Counted from the stretch's first letter, positions 1 through 10,462 are shown. The stretch: 64,000 bases of DNA from Pseudomonadota bacterium (GCA_963205265.1 CAUJJI010000216.1:1-64000); one strand, 5' to 3'. Program-made: numbers and translations. Notes: generated from the letters alone by a model not told the origin.

Positions 1-19
1 CACCGCTCCCCGCTTGGCC

Positions 20-59
20 GGCGTTTCCGTCCACGCCCCCCGGGGCCCGGGGAAACGCC
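20..59. terminator. GC-rich inverted repeat after the OmpA-like gene
   Basis: GGCGTTTCC at 20-28 pairs with GGAAACGCC at 51-59, with a very GC-rich interior that can fold further. It lies just past the stop of the minus-strand OmpA-like gene, so it fits a transcription terminator for that gene. There is no T-run, so the intrinsic-terminator role is inferred. Confidence 0.5.
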
Positions 60-74
60 CGGGACGACGAAATG

Positions 75-770
75 CTACTGCCCCTGCTGCCGTGCGGCCT
101 GGACCTGTTCCTGCGAGATCGGCACGATCTTGATCTCGACTCTCCGGTTCCGGCGGCGGCCGTCGTCGGTCATGTTGTCGGCGACCGGCATGGTCTCGCC
201 AAAGCCCTGGCTGCGGATGCGCGAGGGCGCGACGCCGCGCATCGTCAGGTAATTGGCGACGGTGCTCGCCCGGTTTTCCGAAAGCGTCTGGTTGTAGGCG
301 TCGGAACCGGTCGAATCGGTGTGGCCGTAGACGTCGATCAGGCTGTTGGGATACTGATTCATGCTCTGCGCGATCTGGTCGAGCGTGTTGCGGAATTCCG
401 GCCGCAGCGTGTAGCTGCCGACGTCGAACGTCACGCCTTCGGGCAGGTTGACGAGGATCGCCTGGCCATTGTCGGTCGGCGTGATGTCGACCCCGCTGCC
501 CGCGGTACTTTCCTTCAGCTCCCTGATCTGCTTGTCCATCGTGTAGCCGATCGCGCCGCCGGCGATGCCGCCGATGCCGGCGCCGAGGATGCGGCCGGTG
601 CCGCCGCCGATCAGTCCGCCGATCAAGAGCCCGGCGAGGGCGCCGGCCCCGCCGCCGATGGCGGTGCGCGAGACCTTGCGCTCCCCGGTGTTCGGATCGG
701 TCACGCAGGCGGAAACGGTGACCAGCGACAGGGCGGCGAAGCTCGATACGAGCAGGCGGGATTTCTTCAT
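75..770 (-). CDS. OmpA-family lipoprotein with glycine-zipper region
   Basis: 231 aa. The N-terminus MKKSRLLVSSFAALSLVTVSAC is a lipoprotein signal with lipobox-like VSAC, so the protein is probably lipid-anchored. Residues about 35-75 form a glycine-zipper stretch (GGGAGALAGLLIGG...). The C-terminal part (about 110-220) is a peptidoglycan-binding OmpA domain with VYGHTDSTGSDAYN, LSENRA and RRNRRVEI. The role is anchoring the outer membrane to the cell wall. I chose the ATG at 770 rather than the longer ORF because it has AAGGGGA upstream and opens the signal peptide; the extra 58 residues of the ORF-track entry look non-coding. The gene is divergent from the downstream CorC-like gene, with the shared promoter region at 771-937. 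Confidence 0.9.
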   Translation of the reverse strand: MKKSRLLVSSFAALSLVTVSACVTDPNTGERKVSRTAIGGGAGALAGLLIGGLIGGGTGRILGAGIGGIAGGAIGYTMDKQIRELKESTAGSGVDITPTDNGQAILVNLPEGVTFDVGSYTLRPEFRNTLDQIAQSMNQYPNSLIDVYGHTDSTGSDAYNQTLSENRASTVANYLTMRGVAPSRIRSQGFGETMPVADNMTDDGRRRNRRVEIKIVPISQEQVQAARQQGQ

Positions 771-937
771 GTTCTTCACGTCCCCTTGGCGATCGTGCGA
801 TCGGAAGCAGCCGGCATCCTGACGGCGACAACATGAATGAGCGCTGTGCCGGTCGATTGTCAACGCAGCCCGGCCCTGGCGAGCGATTCGCATCGGCACT
901 TCGCCTTTCTCGTGAAACCTGCTAGCTGCGACACGTT

Positions 938-2251
938 GTGACACCCTTTCCCTGGACCGACGTCCTCGTCATCGCGGGGCTTATTCTCATCAACGGCCTG
1001 TTCTCCATGTCGGAGATGGCGATCGTCTCGGCGCGCCCGGCGCGGCTGAAGGTTGCGGCCGAACGTGGCAGCGGCGGGGCGAAATGTGCGCTGGTGCTGG
1101 CCACCGATCCCGGCAAGTTCCTGTCGACCGTGCAGATCGGCATCACGCTCATCGGCATCGTCGCCGGCGCCTATTCGGGCGCCAGCCTCGGCGGCCCGAC
1201 CGGGGAAAGGCTGGCGGCGCTGGGCCTGCCCGAACGCTATGCCGGCGAGGCCGGCTTTGCCCTGGTGATCGTTGCCACCACCTATCTCAGCCTCGTCGTG
1301 GGCGAGCTCGTGCCCAAGCAGCTGGCGCTGCGCATCGCCGAGCCGATCGCGGTCTTGGCGTCGCGGCCGATGGTGGTGCTGGCGCGGGCGATGGCGCCGT
1401 TCGTCTGGCTGCTCGACCGTTCCTCCGGCCTGCTGCTGCGCCTGCTCGGCCAGCGTCAGCCGAGCGCGCAGGAAGTCACTGCCGAAGAGCTGCACATGAT
1501 CTTCGCCGAAGCCACCCGCTCGGGCGTGATCGAGGAAGACGAGCGCCAGATCATGACCGGCATCATGCGCCTCGCCGATCGCCCGGTGCGCGAACTGATG
1601 ACGCCGCGGACCGAGATCGACTGGGTCGACCGCAAGGCGAGCGAGGCCGAACTGCGGGCGCGCATCAAGGAATCGCCCCATTCGCTGCTGCCGGTGGCCG
1701 ACGGTTCGCCCGACAACATCGTCGGCGTGCTGAAAGTCCGCGACGTGCTGGCGCTGCTGCTTGCCGGCCGCAAGGTGAACATCGGCCGGCAGATGCGCAA
1801 GGCGGAGATCATCCCCGACCAGCTCGACGCCATGGACGCGCTGCGCCTGCTGCAGCAGTCGGACGTGTCGATGGCCATGGTCCACGACGAATACGGCCAC
1901 CTCGAAGGCGTGGTGACGCCGGCCGACCTGCTGTCCGCCATCGTCGGCTCCTTCGTCAGCCACCTCGACGAAGGCGACGAACCGATGATCGTCGTGCGCG
2001 AAGACGGCTCGCTGCTGATCTCGGGCGCGCTGCCGGCGGATGCGCTGGCCGGGCGGCTCGCGATCGACCTGCCCGAGGACCGCGAATATGCGACAGCCGC
2101 GGGCTATGCGCTGTCGGTGCTCAAGCGCCTGCCCAAGGAAGGCGAGCATTTCCACGATCGCGGCTGGCGGTTCGAGATCGTCGACATGGACGGGCTCAAG
2201 ATCGACAAGCTGCTGGTGAGCGCGGTCAAGCCGCAACTGCCGCCGGAGTGA
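938..2251 (+). CDS. Hemolysin/CorC-family (CNNM + CBS) membrane protein
   Basis: 437 aa, full length for the family. Order of parts: an N-terminal CNNM/DUF21 membrane domain with several helices (opening with LVIAGLILINGLFSMSEMAIVSARPARL), an acidic linker (EEDERQIMTGIMRLADRPVRELMTPRTEI), a CBS pair about residues 215-340 (YGHLEGVVTPADLL in the second), and a C-terminal CorC/HlyC transporter-associated domain. Members are linked to magnesium or cobalt efflux and membrane integrity; true haemolysin activity is not implied. Start is a GTG at 938. Nothing in the sequence tells which ion is moved. Confidence 0.88.
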   Translation: MTPFPWTDVLVIAGLILINGLFSMSEMAIVSARPARLKVAAERGSGGAKCALVLATDPGKFLSTVQIGITLIGIVAGAYSGASLGGPTGERLAALGLPERYAGEAGFALVIVATTYLSLVVGELVPKQLALRIAEPIAVLASRPMVVLARAMAPFVWLLDRSSGLLLRLLGQRQPSAQEVTAEELHMIFAEATRSGVIEEDERQIMTGIMRLADRPVRELMTPRTEIDWVDRKASEAELRARIKESPHSLLPVADGSPDNIVGVLKVRDVLALLLAGRKVNIGRQMRKAEIIPDQLDAMDALRLLQQSDVSMAMVHDEYGHLEGVVTPADLLSAIVGSFVSHLDEGDEPMIVVREDGSLLISGALPADALAGRLAIDLPEDREYATAAGYALSVLKRLPKEGEHFHDRGWRFEIVDMDGLKIDKLLVSAVKPQLPPE

Positions 2252-2264
2252 GAGCTTCCATATG

Positions 2265-2282
2265 CCCCGGCCTTCGCCGGGG
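2265..2282. terminator. Hairpin between convergent genes
   Basis: CCCCGGC-CTTC-GCCGGGG is a perfect 7-bp stem with a 4-nt loop. It sits in the 39-bp gap between the stop of the plus-strand CorC-like gene and the stop of the minus-strand DUF3035 gene, so it could end transcription from both sides. Confidence 0.6.
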
Positions 2283-2290
2283 AGCCATTG

Positions 2291-2701
2291 CTAGCCGCCG
2301 ATGGCGGTCTGAGCTTCGCGGCCGTCGCCTTCGGGAGCCGCAAGGATGTCGCGGGTGACCGAGCCTTTGGCGACGGTCTTGGTGTTGAAATCGCCGACGC
2401 TGGAGCGGATGCCCGCGGCGGAATCGCCGGCGCGGCTGATCGTGTCCCTTTCGACGTCGCTGCGCTGGCTCGGGCCGCCGAACAGCACGTCGAGCGTCTG
2501 CTGCTGCAGGCCGCGGTCGACCGGGCGCGGATCGCCCTGTCCCGGCGGGGTCAGCGCGAAATCGGGCGGCACGACCAGCGGGGTCTGGCGCTGCACGGCG
2601 AATTCGTCCGGTCGGTCGCGGTTGAACAGCCCGCCGCCACCGCAGGCGGAGAGCATGGTCGAAGCGGCGGCAACCAGGACTAGGGCAGTGATCTTACGCA
2701 T
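2291..2701 (-). CDS. DUF3035 lipoprotein (BamF-like)
   Basis: 136 aa. MRKITALVLVAAASTMLSACGGGG is a lipoprotein signal with lipobox LSAC. The mature part opens with RDRPDEFAVQRQTPLVVPPDF, the conserved core of the alphaproteobacterial DUF3035 family. As far as I recall, a Caulobacter member with this RPDEFAV motif is the BamF subunit of the outer-membrane assembly machine, related to a motif in BamC; that function is therefore a family inference. The gene follows lspA with only 3 bp between, and lspA encodes the signal peptidase that processes such lipoproteins. Confidence 0.8.
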   Translation of the reverse strand: MRKITALVLVAAASTMLSACGGGGLFNRDRPDEFAVQRQTPLVVPPDFALTPPGQGDPRPVDRGLQQQTLDVLFGGPSQRSDVERDTISRAGDSAAGIRSSVGDFNTKTVAKGSVTRDILAAPEGDGREAQTAIGG

Positions 2702-2704
2702 GTT

Positions 2705-3226
2705 TCAGCTCTCCGGTGCGGTTTCCGCTGCGGCTTCGCCGGGCTTTTCGCGCGAAAGCAGGGATCGGGCAAGGATTATCAGGACGCCGAAAGTGATTGC
2801 GGCGTCGGCGATGTTGAAGATGAGGAACGGACGGAACTCGCCGAAGTGGAGATCGGCATAGTCGATGACGAAGCCGATCGTCGCTCGGTCGTAGATGTTG
2901 CCCAGCGCGCCGCCGAGCACCAGCGCGAGCGCCACCACGTCGGCCATGGCCTTCTCGCGCAGCATCCACACGCAGACGGCCAGCGCGATCGATGCGGTCA
3001 GCGCGACCAGCAGCCAGCGCATCTCCATCGATTCGGCGGTCAGCAAGCCCAGCGACACGCCGTAGTTTTCGGTCCAGCGCAGGTCGAAGAACGGCAGGAT
3101 CTCGACCACCCGGGTTTCGCGCAGGTCCAGCCTGTTGACCATCAGCCACTTGACCAGCCGGTCCAGGCCGGCGACCGCCGCGGCGATGGCGAGGCCGGTC
3201 AGGCGGCGACGCGCCGGCGTGGTCAT
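2705..3226 (-). CDS. lspA: Lipoprotein signal peptidase II
   Basis: 173 aa integral membrane aspartyl protease that removes signal peptides from diacylglyceryl-modified prolipoproteins. Four hydrophobic segments are visible. Family motifs: GLDRLVKWLM near the N-terminus, WTENYGVSLGLL, GGALGNIYDR..GFVIDYADLHF and FNIADAAITFG; the last two hold the conserved catalytic aspartates. The ATG at 3226 overlaps the ileS stop as ATGA, so the two are translationally coupled, an order (ileS-lspA) common in proteobacteria. The ORF track merges an upstream out-of-frame extension that I dropped. Confidence 0.95.
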   Translation of the reverse strand: MTTPARRRLTGLAIAAAVAGLDRLVKWLMVNRLDLRETRVVEILPFFDLRWTENYGVSLGLLTAESMEMRWLLVALTASIALAVCVWMLREKAMADVVALALVLGGALGNIYDRATIGFVIDYADLHFGEFRPFLIFNIADAAITFGVLIILARSLLSREKPGEAAAETAPES

Positions 3227-6045
3227 CGCGCGGCGTCCCCGGCCGTTTCCAGCGCGCCGACCACGTCTGCGCAGCGGGCGCAAAGCGTGCCGTCCTCGGT
3301 CACTTCCGGCAGGTGGCGCCAGCAGCGGCCGCATTTGTGGTGAGACGTACGGGTCACCGCGATGTCCTGCCCGCGAGTGACTGTCGCGGTGATGAACAGC
3401 TCTTCGAGGTCGGCGTCGGGCGCGTCGGCGGGAACGGTGACTTCGGCTTCGAGGCCGGAGCCGAGAACCTTGTCGCGGCGCAGCGGCTCGATCGCCTCGA
3501 GCACTTGCGCGCGCAGGGCGCGCAAGGCGCTCCACCGTTCGACCAGGCCGGCGTCGTCTTGCGCCGGAAGCTCGGGCCACTCGAGCAGGTGCACGCTGTC
3601 CGCGTCAGGGTAGCGCGTCTGCCACACCTCCTCGGCGGTGAAGACCAGCACCGGCGCGGCGTAGCGGACCAGCGCGTGGAACAGCGTGTCGAGCGTGCTG
3701 CGGTAGGCCATGCGCCGGGGATCGCCGGGGGCGTCGCAATAGAGGCTGTCCTTGCGGATATCGAAGAAGAAGGCCGACAGGTCTTCGTTGCAGAAGTCGG
3801 TCAGCGCGCGGACGTAGGTATTGAAGTCGAAGTCGTCGACCGCCTGCCGCAGCGTCGCGTCGAGCCGGGCCAGCAGCGCAAGCACGTAGCGCTCGAGCTC
3901 GGGCGCCTGCTCTGCCGGCAGCCGTTCGGCCTCGTCGAATCCGTCGAGTGCGCCCAGCAGGTAGCGGAAGGTGTTCCTGAGCTTGCGGTACTGGTCGGCG
4001 ACGCCTTTCAGGATCTCGTCGCCGATGCGATGGTCCTCGGTATAGTCGACCGACAGCGCCCACAGGCGGATGATGTCGGCGCCGTTGGTCTCCATCACTT
4101 TCAGCGGGTCGATGGTGTTGCCCAGCGACTTCGACATCTTCATGCCCTTGGCGTCCATGGTGAAGCCGTGGGTGAGCACCGCCTTGTAGGGCGCGCGGCC
4201 GCGCGTGGCGCAGCTTTCCAGCAGCGAGGACTGGAACCAGCCGCGGTGCTGGTCCGACCCTTCGAGATAGAGGTCGGCAGGCCAGGAGAGGTCGGGCCAG
4301 CGCCCGCTCTCCAGCACGAAGGCGTGAGTCGAGCCCGAATCGAACCAGACGTCGAGGATGTCGGTGACTCGCTCGTAGTCCGCGGCCTGGTAGTCGCCGC
4401 CGAGGTACTCCTGCGCCCGCGCGTCGCACCAGGCGTCGACGCCGCCCTCGCGCACCGCGGCGATGATCCGGGCATTGACTGCCGGGTCGGCAAGGTACTC
4501 GCCGCTCTTGCGGTGGACGAACAGGGTGATCGGCACGCCCCAGGCGCGCTGGCGCGACAGCACCCAGTCGGGCCGCCCCTCGACCATCGAGCCGATGCGG
4601 TTGCGGCCCTTGTCGGGGACGAAGCGGGTGTCGGCGATCGCCTGCAGTGCCTTCTCGCGCAGCGTGTCGCCCTCTCCGGCGCGGTCCATCGGGACGAACC
4701 ACTGCGGCGTGCAGCGGAAGATGACCTTGGCCTTCGAGCGCCAGCTGTGCGGATAGGAATGGCGATAGTCGGTCGATGCCGCCAGCAGCCCCCCGCTTTC
4801 GCGCAGGTCGGAGCAGATCGGCCCGTCGGGCGCGTTGAGCTTGGGATTGATGACCGATGCCTGGCCGCCTTCCTGGTCGCGCCGCGGCCAGACCCAGTCG
4901 GCGCGGTACTTGCCGTCGGCCTCGACGATGAAGGCGGGGTCGATGCCGTGCGCCTTGCACAGGATGAAGTCGTCCTCGCCGTGGTCGGGCGCCATGTGGA
5001 CGAGGCCGGTGCCGCTGTCGGTGGTGACGAAGTCGCCGGGCAGGAACGGCCGCGGGCGCAGGAAGAAGTAGCCGCGGTCGTGCATCGGGTGCCGCGCCGT
5101 GGTGCCGGCCAGCTCCGCCCCCTTGTAGGTCCCCAGCGCATATTCGGACAGCGTCATGCCCTCGGTGAGCCCTTCGGCGACGGGGCCGAGCCCGGTCCGC
5201 GCGAAGAAGGCCTCGAGCAGGTCGACGGCGACGAGGAAGCGGCGTCCGTCGTGCGCGCGGTAGTGGTGGTAGTCCACGTCTGGGCCATAGGCGATCGCCT
5301 GGTTCGCCGGGAGCGTCCACGGCGTGGTCGTCCAGATCACCGCGTGGGCGCCGACCAGCTCGGCAATCGGGCTCTCGATGATCTCGAAAGCGACGTCGAC
5401 CTGGGTTGAAGTGATGTCCTCGTACTCGACTTCGGCTTCGGCCAGCGCGGTCTTCTCGACCGGGGACCACATCACCGGCTTGGCGCCGCGGTAGAGCTGG
5501 CCGCTCTCGGCGAATTTCAGCAGCTCGGTGACGATCGTCGCCTCGGCCTGGAAATCCATGGTCAGGTAGGGATTGTCCCAGTCGCCGTTGATGCCCAGCC
5601 GCTTGAGCTGCTCGCGCTGGGTGTCGACCCAGTGCTGGGCATAGGCGCGGCATTCGGCCCGGAACTCGACCGGGTCGACCTGGTCCTTGTCGAGCTTCTT
5701 CTTGCGGTACTGCTCCTCGACTTTCCACTCGATCGGCAGGCCGTGGCAGTCCCAGCCGGGCACGTAGGGCGCGTCCTTGCCGAGCAGGCTCTGCGTGCGC
5801 ACCACCATGTCCTTGAGGATGTGGTTCAGCGCATGGCCGATGTGCATGTCGCCGTTGGCATAGGGCGGACCGTCGTGCAGGATGAACGTCTCCCGCCCGG
5901 CACGCGCCTCGCGCAGCCGGCGGTAGAGGCCCTGCTCCTGCCAGCGCGCAAGAATGCCCGGCTCCTTCTGCGGCAGGCCGGCCTTCATCGGGAAATCGGT
6001 CTTCGGCAGGAAGACGGTGCTACGGTAATCGCGCTGCTCGGTCAT
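3223..6045 (-). CDS. ileS: Isoleucyl-tRNA synthetase
   Basis: 940 aa class I aminoacyl-tRNA synthetase that charges tRNA-Ile in the cytosol. Signature HIGH is present as PPYANGDMHIGHALNH (about residue 60-75) and KMSKS as GMKMSKSLGN (about 635-645). Between them lies the long CP1 editing domain (TTTPWTLPANQAIAYG). A C-terminal zinc-binding motif is seen as CGRCWRHLPE...CARC near the end. Length is normal. The ATG at 6045 is followed upstream by a structured repeat (6110-6330), so the promoter lies close to or inside that repeat. Confidence 0.98.
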   Translation of the reverse strand: MTEQRDYRSTVFLPKTDFPMKAGLPQKEPGILARWQEQGLYRRLREARAGRETFILHDGPPYANGDMHIGHALNHILKDMVVRTQSLLGKDAPYVPGWDCHGLPIEWKVEEQYRKKKLDKDQVDPVEFRAECRAYAQHWVDTQREQLKRLGINGDWDNPYLTMDFQAEATIVTELLKFAESGQLYRGAKPVMWSPVEKTALAEAEVEYEDITSTQVDVAFEIIESPIAELVGAHAVIWTTTPWTLPANQAIAYGPDVDYHHYRAHDGRRFLVAVDLLEAFFARTGLGPVAEGLTEGMTLSEYALGTYKGAELAGTTARHPMHDRGYFFLRPRPFLPGDFVTTDSGTGLVHMAPDHGEDDFILCKAHGIDPAFIVEADGKYRADWVWPRRDQEGGQASVINPKLNAPDGPICSDLRESGGLLAASTDYRHSYPHSWRSKAKVIFRCTPQWFVPMDRAGEGDTLREKALQAIADTRFVPDKGRNRIGSMVEGRPDWVLSRQRAWGVPITLFVHRKSGEYLADPAVNARIIAAVREGGVDAWCDARAQEYLGGDYQAADYERVTDILDVWFDSGSTHAFVLESGRWPDLSWPADLYLEGSDQHRGWFQSSLLESCATRGRAPYKAVLTHGFTMDAKGMKMSKSLGNTIDPLKVMETNGADIIRLWALSVDYTEDHRIGDEILKGVADQYRKLRNTFRYLLGALDGFDEAERLPAEQAPELERYVLALLARLDATLRQAVDDFDFNTYVRALTDFCNEDLSAFFFDIRKDSLYCDAPGDPRRMAYRSTLDTLFHALVRYAAPVLVFTAEEVWQTRYPDADSVHLLEWPELPAQDDAGLVERWSALRALRAQVLEAIEPLRRDKVLGSGLEAEVTVPADAPDADLEELFITATVTRGQDIAVTRTSHHKCGRCWRHLPEVTEDGTLCARCADVVGALETAGDAAR

Positions 6046-6109
6046 AACCAGCCGCCGTTAGAGGAAAGTGGACCTGTAGGAAAGCGTTACGCGGCTGGGG
6101 TGGGTTTGA

Positions 6110-6330
6110 TCACGCGGAGGCGCGGAGACGCGGAGTTCTTTTGGGGTCGGTTCGCGCAGAGGCCGCAGAGAGCGCTGAGAGGGCCAGCTTTACTGCGCCG
6201 CAGGCTTTTCTCATTTCGTTCGTATATGGCGGCACCGTCGGTGGGGAAGGCGGCTTCGCCGCAAGTGCAACCTCTCAGCGCTCTCCGCGGCCTCGGCGCG
6301 AACCAACAAAAACTCCGCGCCTCCGCGTGA
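6110..6330. repeat. Imperfect long inverted repeat between ribF and ileS
   Basis: The segment 6110-6183 (TCACGCGGAGGCGCGGAG...AGCGCTGAGAGG) returns as its reverse complement at 6271-6330, with one extra ACGCGGAG unit in the left arm. Arms are about 60-70 bp and the interior about 90 bp. Short tandem units of the CGCGGAG and GCGCAGAG kind inside the arms resemble dispersed intergenic repeats known from many environmental bacteria. It fills the whole gap between ribF stop and ileS start; the large out-of-frame ORFs here are not genes. Confidence 0.8.
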
Positions 6331-6337
6331 ACCCCAA

Positions 6338-7261
6338 TCACCCCAGCAACCGCCGAGCCTCGTCGCAATCACGCTCCATCTGCCCCGTCAGTTCATCGAG
6401 TGTCGCGAACTTCGCCTCGGGCCGCAGGAAGTGGTGGAAGGCGACGTCGATCTCCTGGCCGTAGAGGTCGCCTGAGAAATCGAAGAAGTAGGGCTCGAGC
6501 AGCTCGACCGGCGGATCGAAAGTCGGGCGGATACCGATGTTGGCGGCGCCCTGCAGAGTGCGGCCGTCGGGCAGGTGGCCGGTCACCGCATAGATGCCGT
6601 AGCGCGGCCTGAGGTAGGTGCCGAGCGCGAGGTTGGCGGTGGGAAAGCCGATGGTGCGGCCGCGCTTGTCGCCGTGCTGGACAGCCCCGCGAACGGTGAA
6701 GGGCCGCGTCAGCAGCCGGGTCGCCGTCTCGCAGTCGCCGCCTTTCAGCGCCTCGCGGATGCGGCTGGAGGAAATCGCGCCCTCGGCGTCGTGGACCGCT
6801 CCGACCGTGCGCGCCGAGACGCCGAGCGGTTCGCCCAGCTGTTTCAGCACGGCGGGATTGCCGCCCCGGCGCCGGCCGAAAGTGAAATCCTCGCCGGTGA
6901 CGACGCCGACGGCCCCGACATGTCCGGCGATCATGTCGCGCACGAAGCCTTCCGCGTTCATGGCCGCCAGCGCATCGTCGAAATGGAACACCAGCATCGC
7001 ATCGGCACCCGCCGCCGCGAACAGTTCCTGGCGCTGGTCCAGCGTGGTCAGGCGGAACGGTTCGGCATCGGGGCTGAAATGGCGCACGGGGTGCGGATCG
7101 AAAGTCGCGACGATCGCCGGTCGGCCTTCGGCCTGCGCCCAGCGGATCGCTTCGCCGACCACGGCCTGGTGGCCCTGGTGGAAACCGTCGAAATTGCCCA
7201 GCGCCACCACGGCGCCGCGCAGCTCCTCGGGCATGGGATTGCGATGGTCGAGGCGAATCAT
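6338..7261 (-). CDS. ribF: Bifunctional riboflavin kinase / FAD synthetase
   Basis: 307 aa, typical length. The N-terminal half is the FMN adenylyltransferase domain (ALGNFDGFHQGHQAVV, VTGEDFTFGRRRGG, SSSRIREALKGGDCE), and the C-terminal half is riboflavin kinase (RPFTVRGAVQHGDKRGRTIGFPTANL, PRYGIYAV, ANIGIRPTF). It makes FMN and FAD from riboflavin. The start at 7261 lies 7 bp after the folA stop, so it is co-transcribed with folA-purK-purE-gpmA. Its stop touches the inverted repeat at 6110-6330. Confidence 0.96.
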   Translation of the reverse strand: MIRLDHRNPMPEELRGAVVALGNFDGFHQGHQAVVGEAIRWAQAEGRPAIVATFDPHPVRHFSPDAEPFRLTTLDQRQELFAAAGADAMLVFHFDDALAAMNAEGFVRDMIAGHVGAVGVVTGEDFTFGRRRGGNPAVLKQLGEPLGVSARTVGAVHDAEGAISSSRIREALKGGDCETATRLLTRPFTVRGAVQHGDKRGRTIGFPTANLALGTYLRPRYGIYAVTGHLPDGRTLQGAANIGIRPTFDPPVELLEPYFFDFSGDLYGQEIDVAFHHFLRPEAKFATLDELTGQMERDCDEARRLLG

Positions 7262-7268
7262 GGGCGGG

Positions 7269-8820
<1,552 letters not shown>

Positions 8821-8828
8821 GCAGGTCG

Positions 8829-8847
8829 TCCCGGGCTCGACCCGGGA
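8829..8847. other. Perfect hairpin in the purE-purK gap
   Basis: TCCCGGG-CTCGA-CCCGGGA forms a 7-bp perfect stem with a 5-nt loop in the 64-bp gap between purE and purK, just ahead of the purK start. It may act on mRNA stability or translation of purK, or be a leftover of a small palindromic repeat; the surrounding ATCCCCGG/CCGGGGAT bases suggest the latter. Confidence 0.4.
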
Positions 8848-8884
8848 GCGCCGGCCGCCGGGGATGACGGTGGGGCGGCAGGTT

Positions 8885-9376
8885 TCACTGCGGCTTCTCC
8901 GCCACGCTGTCGCTCTGCGCCGCGCGGAAGGCCTTGAGCCGCTCGGCCAGCGCCGGATCGGTGGTGGCGAGGATCGCCGCCGCCAGCAGGCCGGCATTGG
9001 TGGCCCCGGCCTCGCCGATCGCCAGCGTCCCGACCGGGATGCCCGCCGGCATCTGCACGATCGACAGGAGGCTGTCCTGGCCCGACAGCGCTTTCGACTG
9101 CACCGGCACGCCCAGCACCGGCAGGTGCGTCATCGCCGCGACCATGCCCGGCAGGTGGGCGGCGCCACCGGCGCCGGCGATGATCACCTTGAAGCCCTCG
9201 GCCTCGGCGCCCTTGGCGAAAGCGGTCAGACGGTCGGGCGTGCGATGGGCCGAGACGATCCGCGCGTCATAGGCGACGCCCAGCTTGTCGAGCGCCTCGG
9301 CGGCGCGCTGCATCGTCGCCCAGTCGGACTGGCTGCCCATGACGATCGCGACGACTGCGCCCCCCGCATCTGCCAT
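8885..9376 (-). CDS. purE: N5-carboxyaminoimidazole ribonucleotide mutase
   Basis: 163 aa class I PurE; converts N5-CAIR to CAIR. Signature motifs are [10 protein letters not shown] (phosphate/substrate loop), [10 protein letters not shown] with the catalytic histidine, [15 protein letters not shown] and [16 protein letters not shown]. It starts 2 bp after the gpmA stop, and purK follows, giving the common purE-purK pair. The ATG at 9376 is the only sensible start. Confidence 0.97.
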   Translation of the reverse strand: MADAGGAVVAIVMGSQSDWATMQRAAEALDKLGVAYDARIVSAHRTPDRLTAFAKGAEAEGFKVIIAGAGGAAHLPGMVAAMTHLPVLGVPVQSKALSGQDSLLSIVQMPAGIPVGTLAIGEAGATNAGLLAAAILATTDPALAERLKAFRAAQSDSVAEKPQ

Positions 9377-9378
9377 GC

Positions 9379-10065
9379 TTATCGCTCCGAAAGGTAATAG
9401 CGCTCCCGCGCCTTCAGGTCATTGTCGAGCTCGTAGACGATCGGCTGGCCGGTCGGGATCTCGAGCCCGGTGATCTCGGCGTCGGAAATGCCGGACAGGT
9501 GCTTGACCAGTGCCCGCAGCGAATTGCCGTGCGCGGCGACCAGCACTGTGGCGCCGGCGCGCAGGTGCGGCACGATGCTGCCTTCGTAGTAAGGCAGGAC
9601 GCGGGCGATCGTGTCCTTGAGGCTTTCCGTATTGGGGATCGGGATGCCGGCATAGCGCGGATCGCGGGCGAGATCGAATTCCGATCCGGATTCCAGCGGC
9701 GGCGGCGGCGTGTCGAAGCTGCGGCGCCAGATCTTGACCTGGTCGTCGCCGTGCCGGGCCGCGGTCTCCGCCTTGTCGAGCCCGGTGAGGCCGCCGTAGT
9801 GCCGCTCGTTCAGCCGCCAGTCCTTGGTCTCGGGGATCCAGAGGATGCCGGCGGCTTCGAGGGCGAAGTGCAGCGTCTTGATTGCCCGTGTCTGGAACGA
9901 GGTGAAGGCCACCGTCGGCAGCAGGCCCTTGTCCGCCAGCAGGCGCCCGGCGGCGCGCGCTTCTTCCTCGCCCTGGGCAGTCAGGTCGACGTCCCACCAG
10001 CCGGTGAAGCGGTTCTCCAGGTTCCACTGGCTCTGGCCGTGGCGGACGAGGATCAGTTGCGGCAA
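9379..10065 (-). CDS. gpmA: 2,3-bisphosphoglycerate-dependent phosphoglycerate mutase
   Basis: 228 aa histidine phosphatase-fold enzyme interconverting 3- and 2-phosphoglycerate. [19 protein letters not shown] holds the phospho-accepting RHG histidine; [18 protein letters not shown] and [17 protein letters not shown] hold the other catalytic residues. No ATG sits at the family N-terminus; the TTG at 10065 ([11 protein letters not shown]) with GGGAG 9 nt upstream gives the normal length, so I take it as the start. The 306-aa track ORF is an overextension across the next gene. First gene of the minus-strand housekeeping run. Confidence 0.94.
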   Translation of the reverse strand: MPQLILVRHGQSQWNLENRFTGWWDVDLTAQGEEEARAAGRLLADKGLLPTVAFTSFQTRAIKTLHFALEAAGILWIPETKDWRLNERHYGGLTGLDKAETAARHGDDQVKIWRRSFDTPPPPLESGSEFDLARDPRYAGIPIPNTESLKDTIARVLPYYEGSIVPHLRAGATVLVAAHGNSLRALVKHLSGISDAEITGLEIPTGQPIVYELDNDLKARERYYLSER

Positions 10066-10106
10066 GGTCTTCGGCTCCCGGTTGGGCGATCTGGAAGGGG
10101 GAGCCC

Positions 10107-10262
10107 CTAGCTTTTCGGCGGCGCTTTGGGAAGAGAGGGCTTGTCCTCCCCCTCCAGCGCGCGCGCCTGCGCCTTGCGGCGATGCAGGTTCTCGCGCAGC
10201 TTGGCGGCAAGCCGCTCTTCGCGGGACCGGTCGGGTTCCTTCGTGTCGCCTAGCTTGCTCAT
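10107..10262 (-). CDS. Small charged conserved protein, unknown function
   Basis: 51 aa beginning [25 protein letters not shown], rich in Lys, Arg and Glu and probably helical ([27 protein letters not shown]). Similar short proteins ending RRRKAQARA occur in alphaproteobacteria, to my recollection, without assigned function. It is on the same strand as gpmA, 41 bp upstream of it, and may be the first gene of that operon. Function unknown. Confidence 0.6.
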   Translation of the reverse strand: MSKLGDTKEPDRSREERLAAKLRENLHRRKAQARALEGEDKPSLPKAPPKS

Positions 10263-10306
10263 CGTGCCTTTCCCTGCCCGTGCCGGCGGCAAAGCTCAAG
10301 CGCCGC

Positions 10307-10334
10307 TTGACATTGCAGGCCTTGCAGACAATAG
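10307..10334 (+). promoter_or_regulatory. Sigma-70-like promoter for the tRNA-Thr gene
   Basis: A perfect -35 box TTGACA (10307-10312) is followed after 16 bp by CAATAG as a weak -10 (10329-10334). It points at the tRNA gene that starts 54 bp further on. Confidence 0.5.
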
Positions 10335-10387
10335 CGCGCGCCTGCCCGGCGGAGCTAGCGCTCTTACGGGCCCGGCGGATTCGCCAT

Positions 10388-10462
10388 GCTGCTGTAGCTC
10401 AGTGGTAGAGCGCACCCTTGGTAAGGGTGAGGTCGGGAGTTCAATCCTCCCCAGCAGCACCA
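10388..10462 (+). tRNA. tRNA-Thr (anticodon GGT)
   Basis: 75 nt including an encoded CCA. Acceptor GCTGCTG pairs with CAGCAGC, D-stem GCTC/GAGC, anticodon stem CACCC/GGGTG around loop TTGGTAA (anticodon GGT), T-stem GGGAG/CTCCC with loop TTCAATC. All four arms pair perfectly, so the gene is intact. Its 3' part is the integration site of the genomic island; the repeat of that part at 52260-52311 marks the other end. Confidence 0.98.

Noticed and set aside
3313-5409. 698-aa plus-strand ORF opposite ileS
   Set aside because: Shadow of the high-GC ileS gene; composition Ala/Val/Gly/Arg-rich without motifs, while the minus strand encodes a full synthetase.
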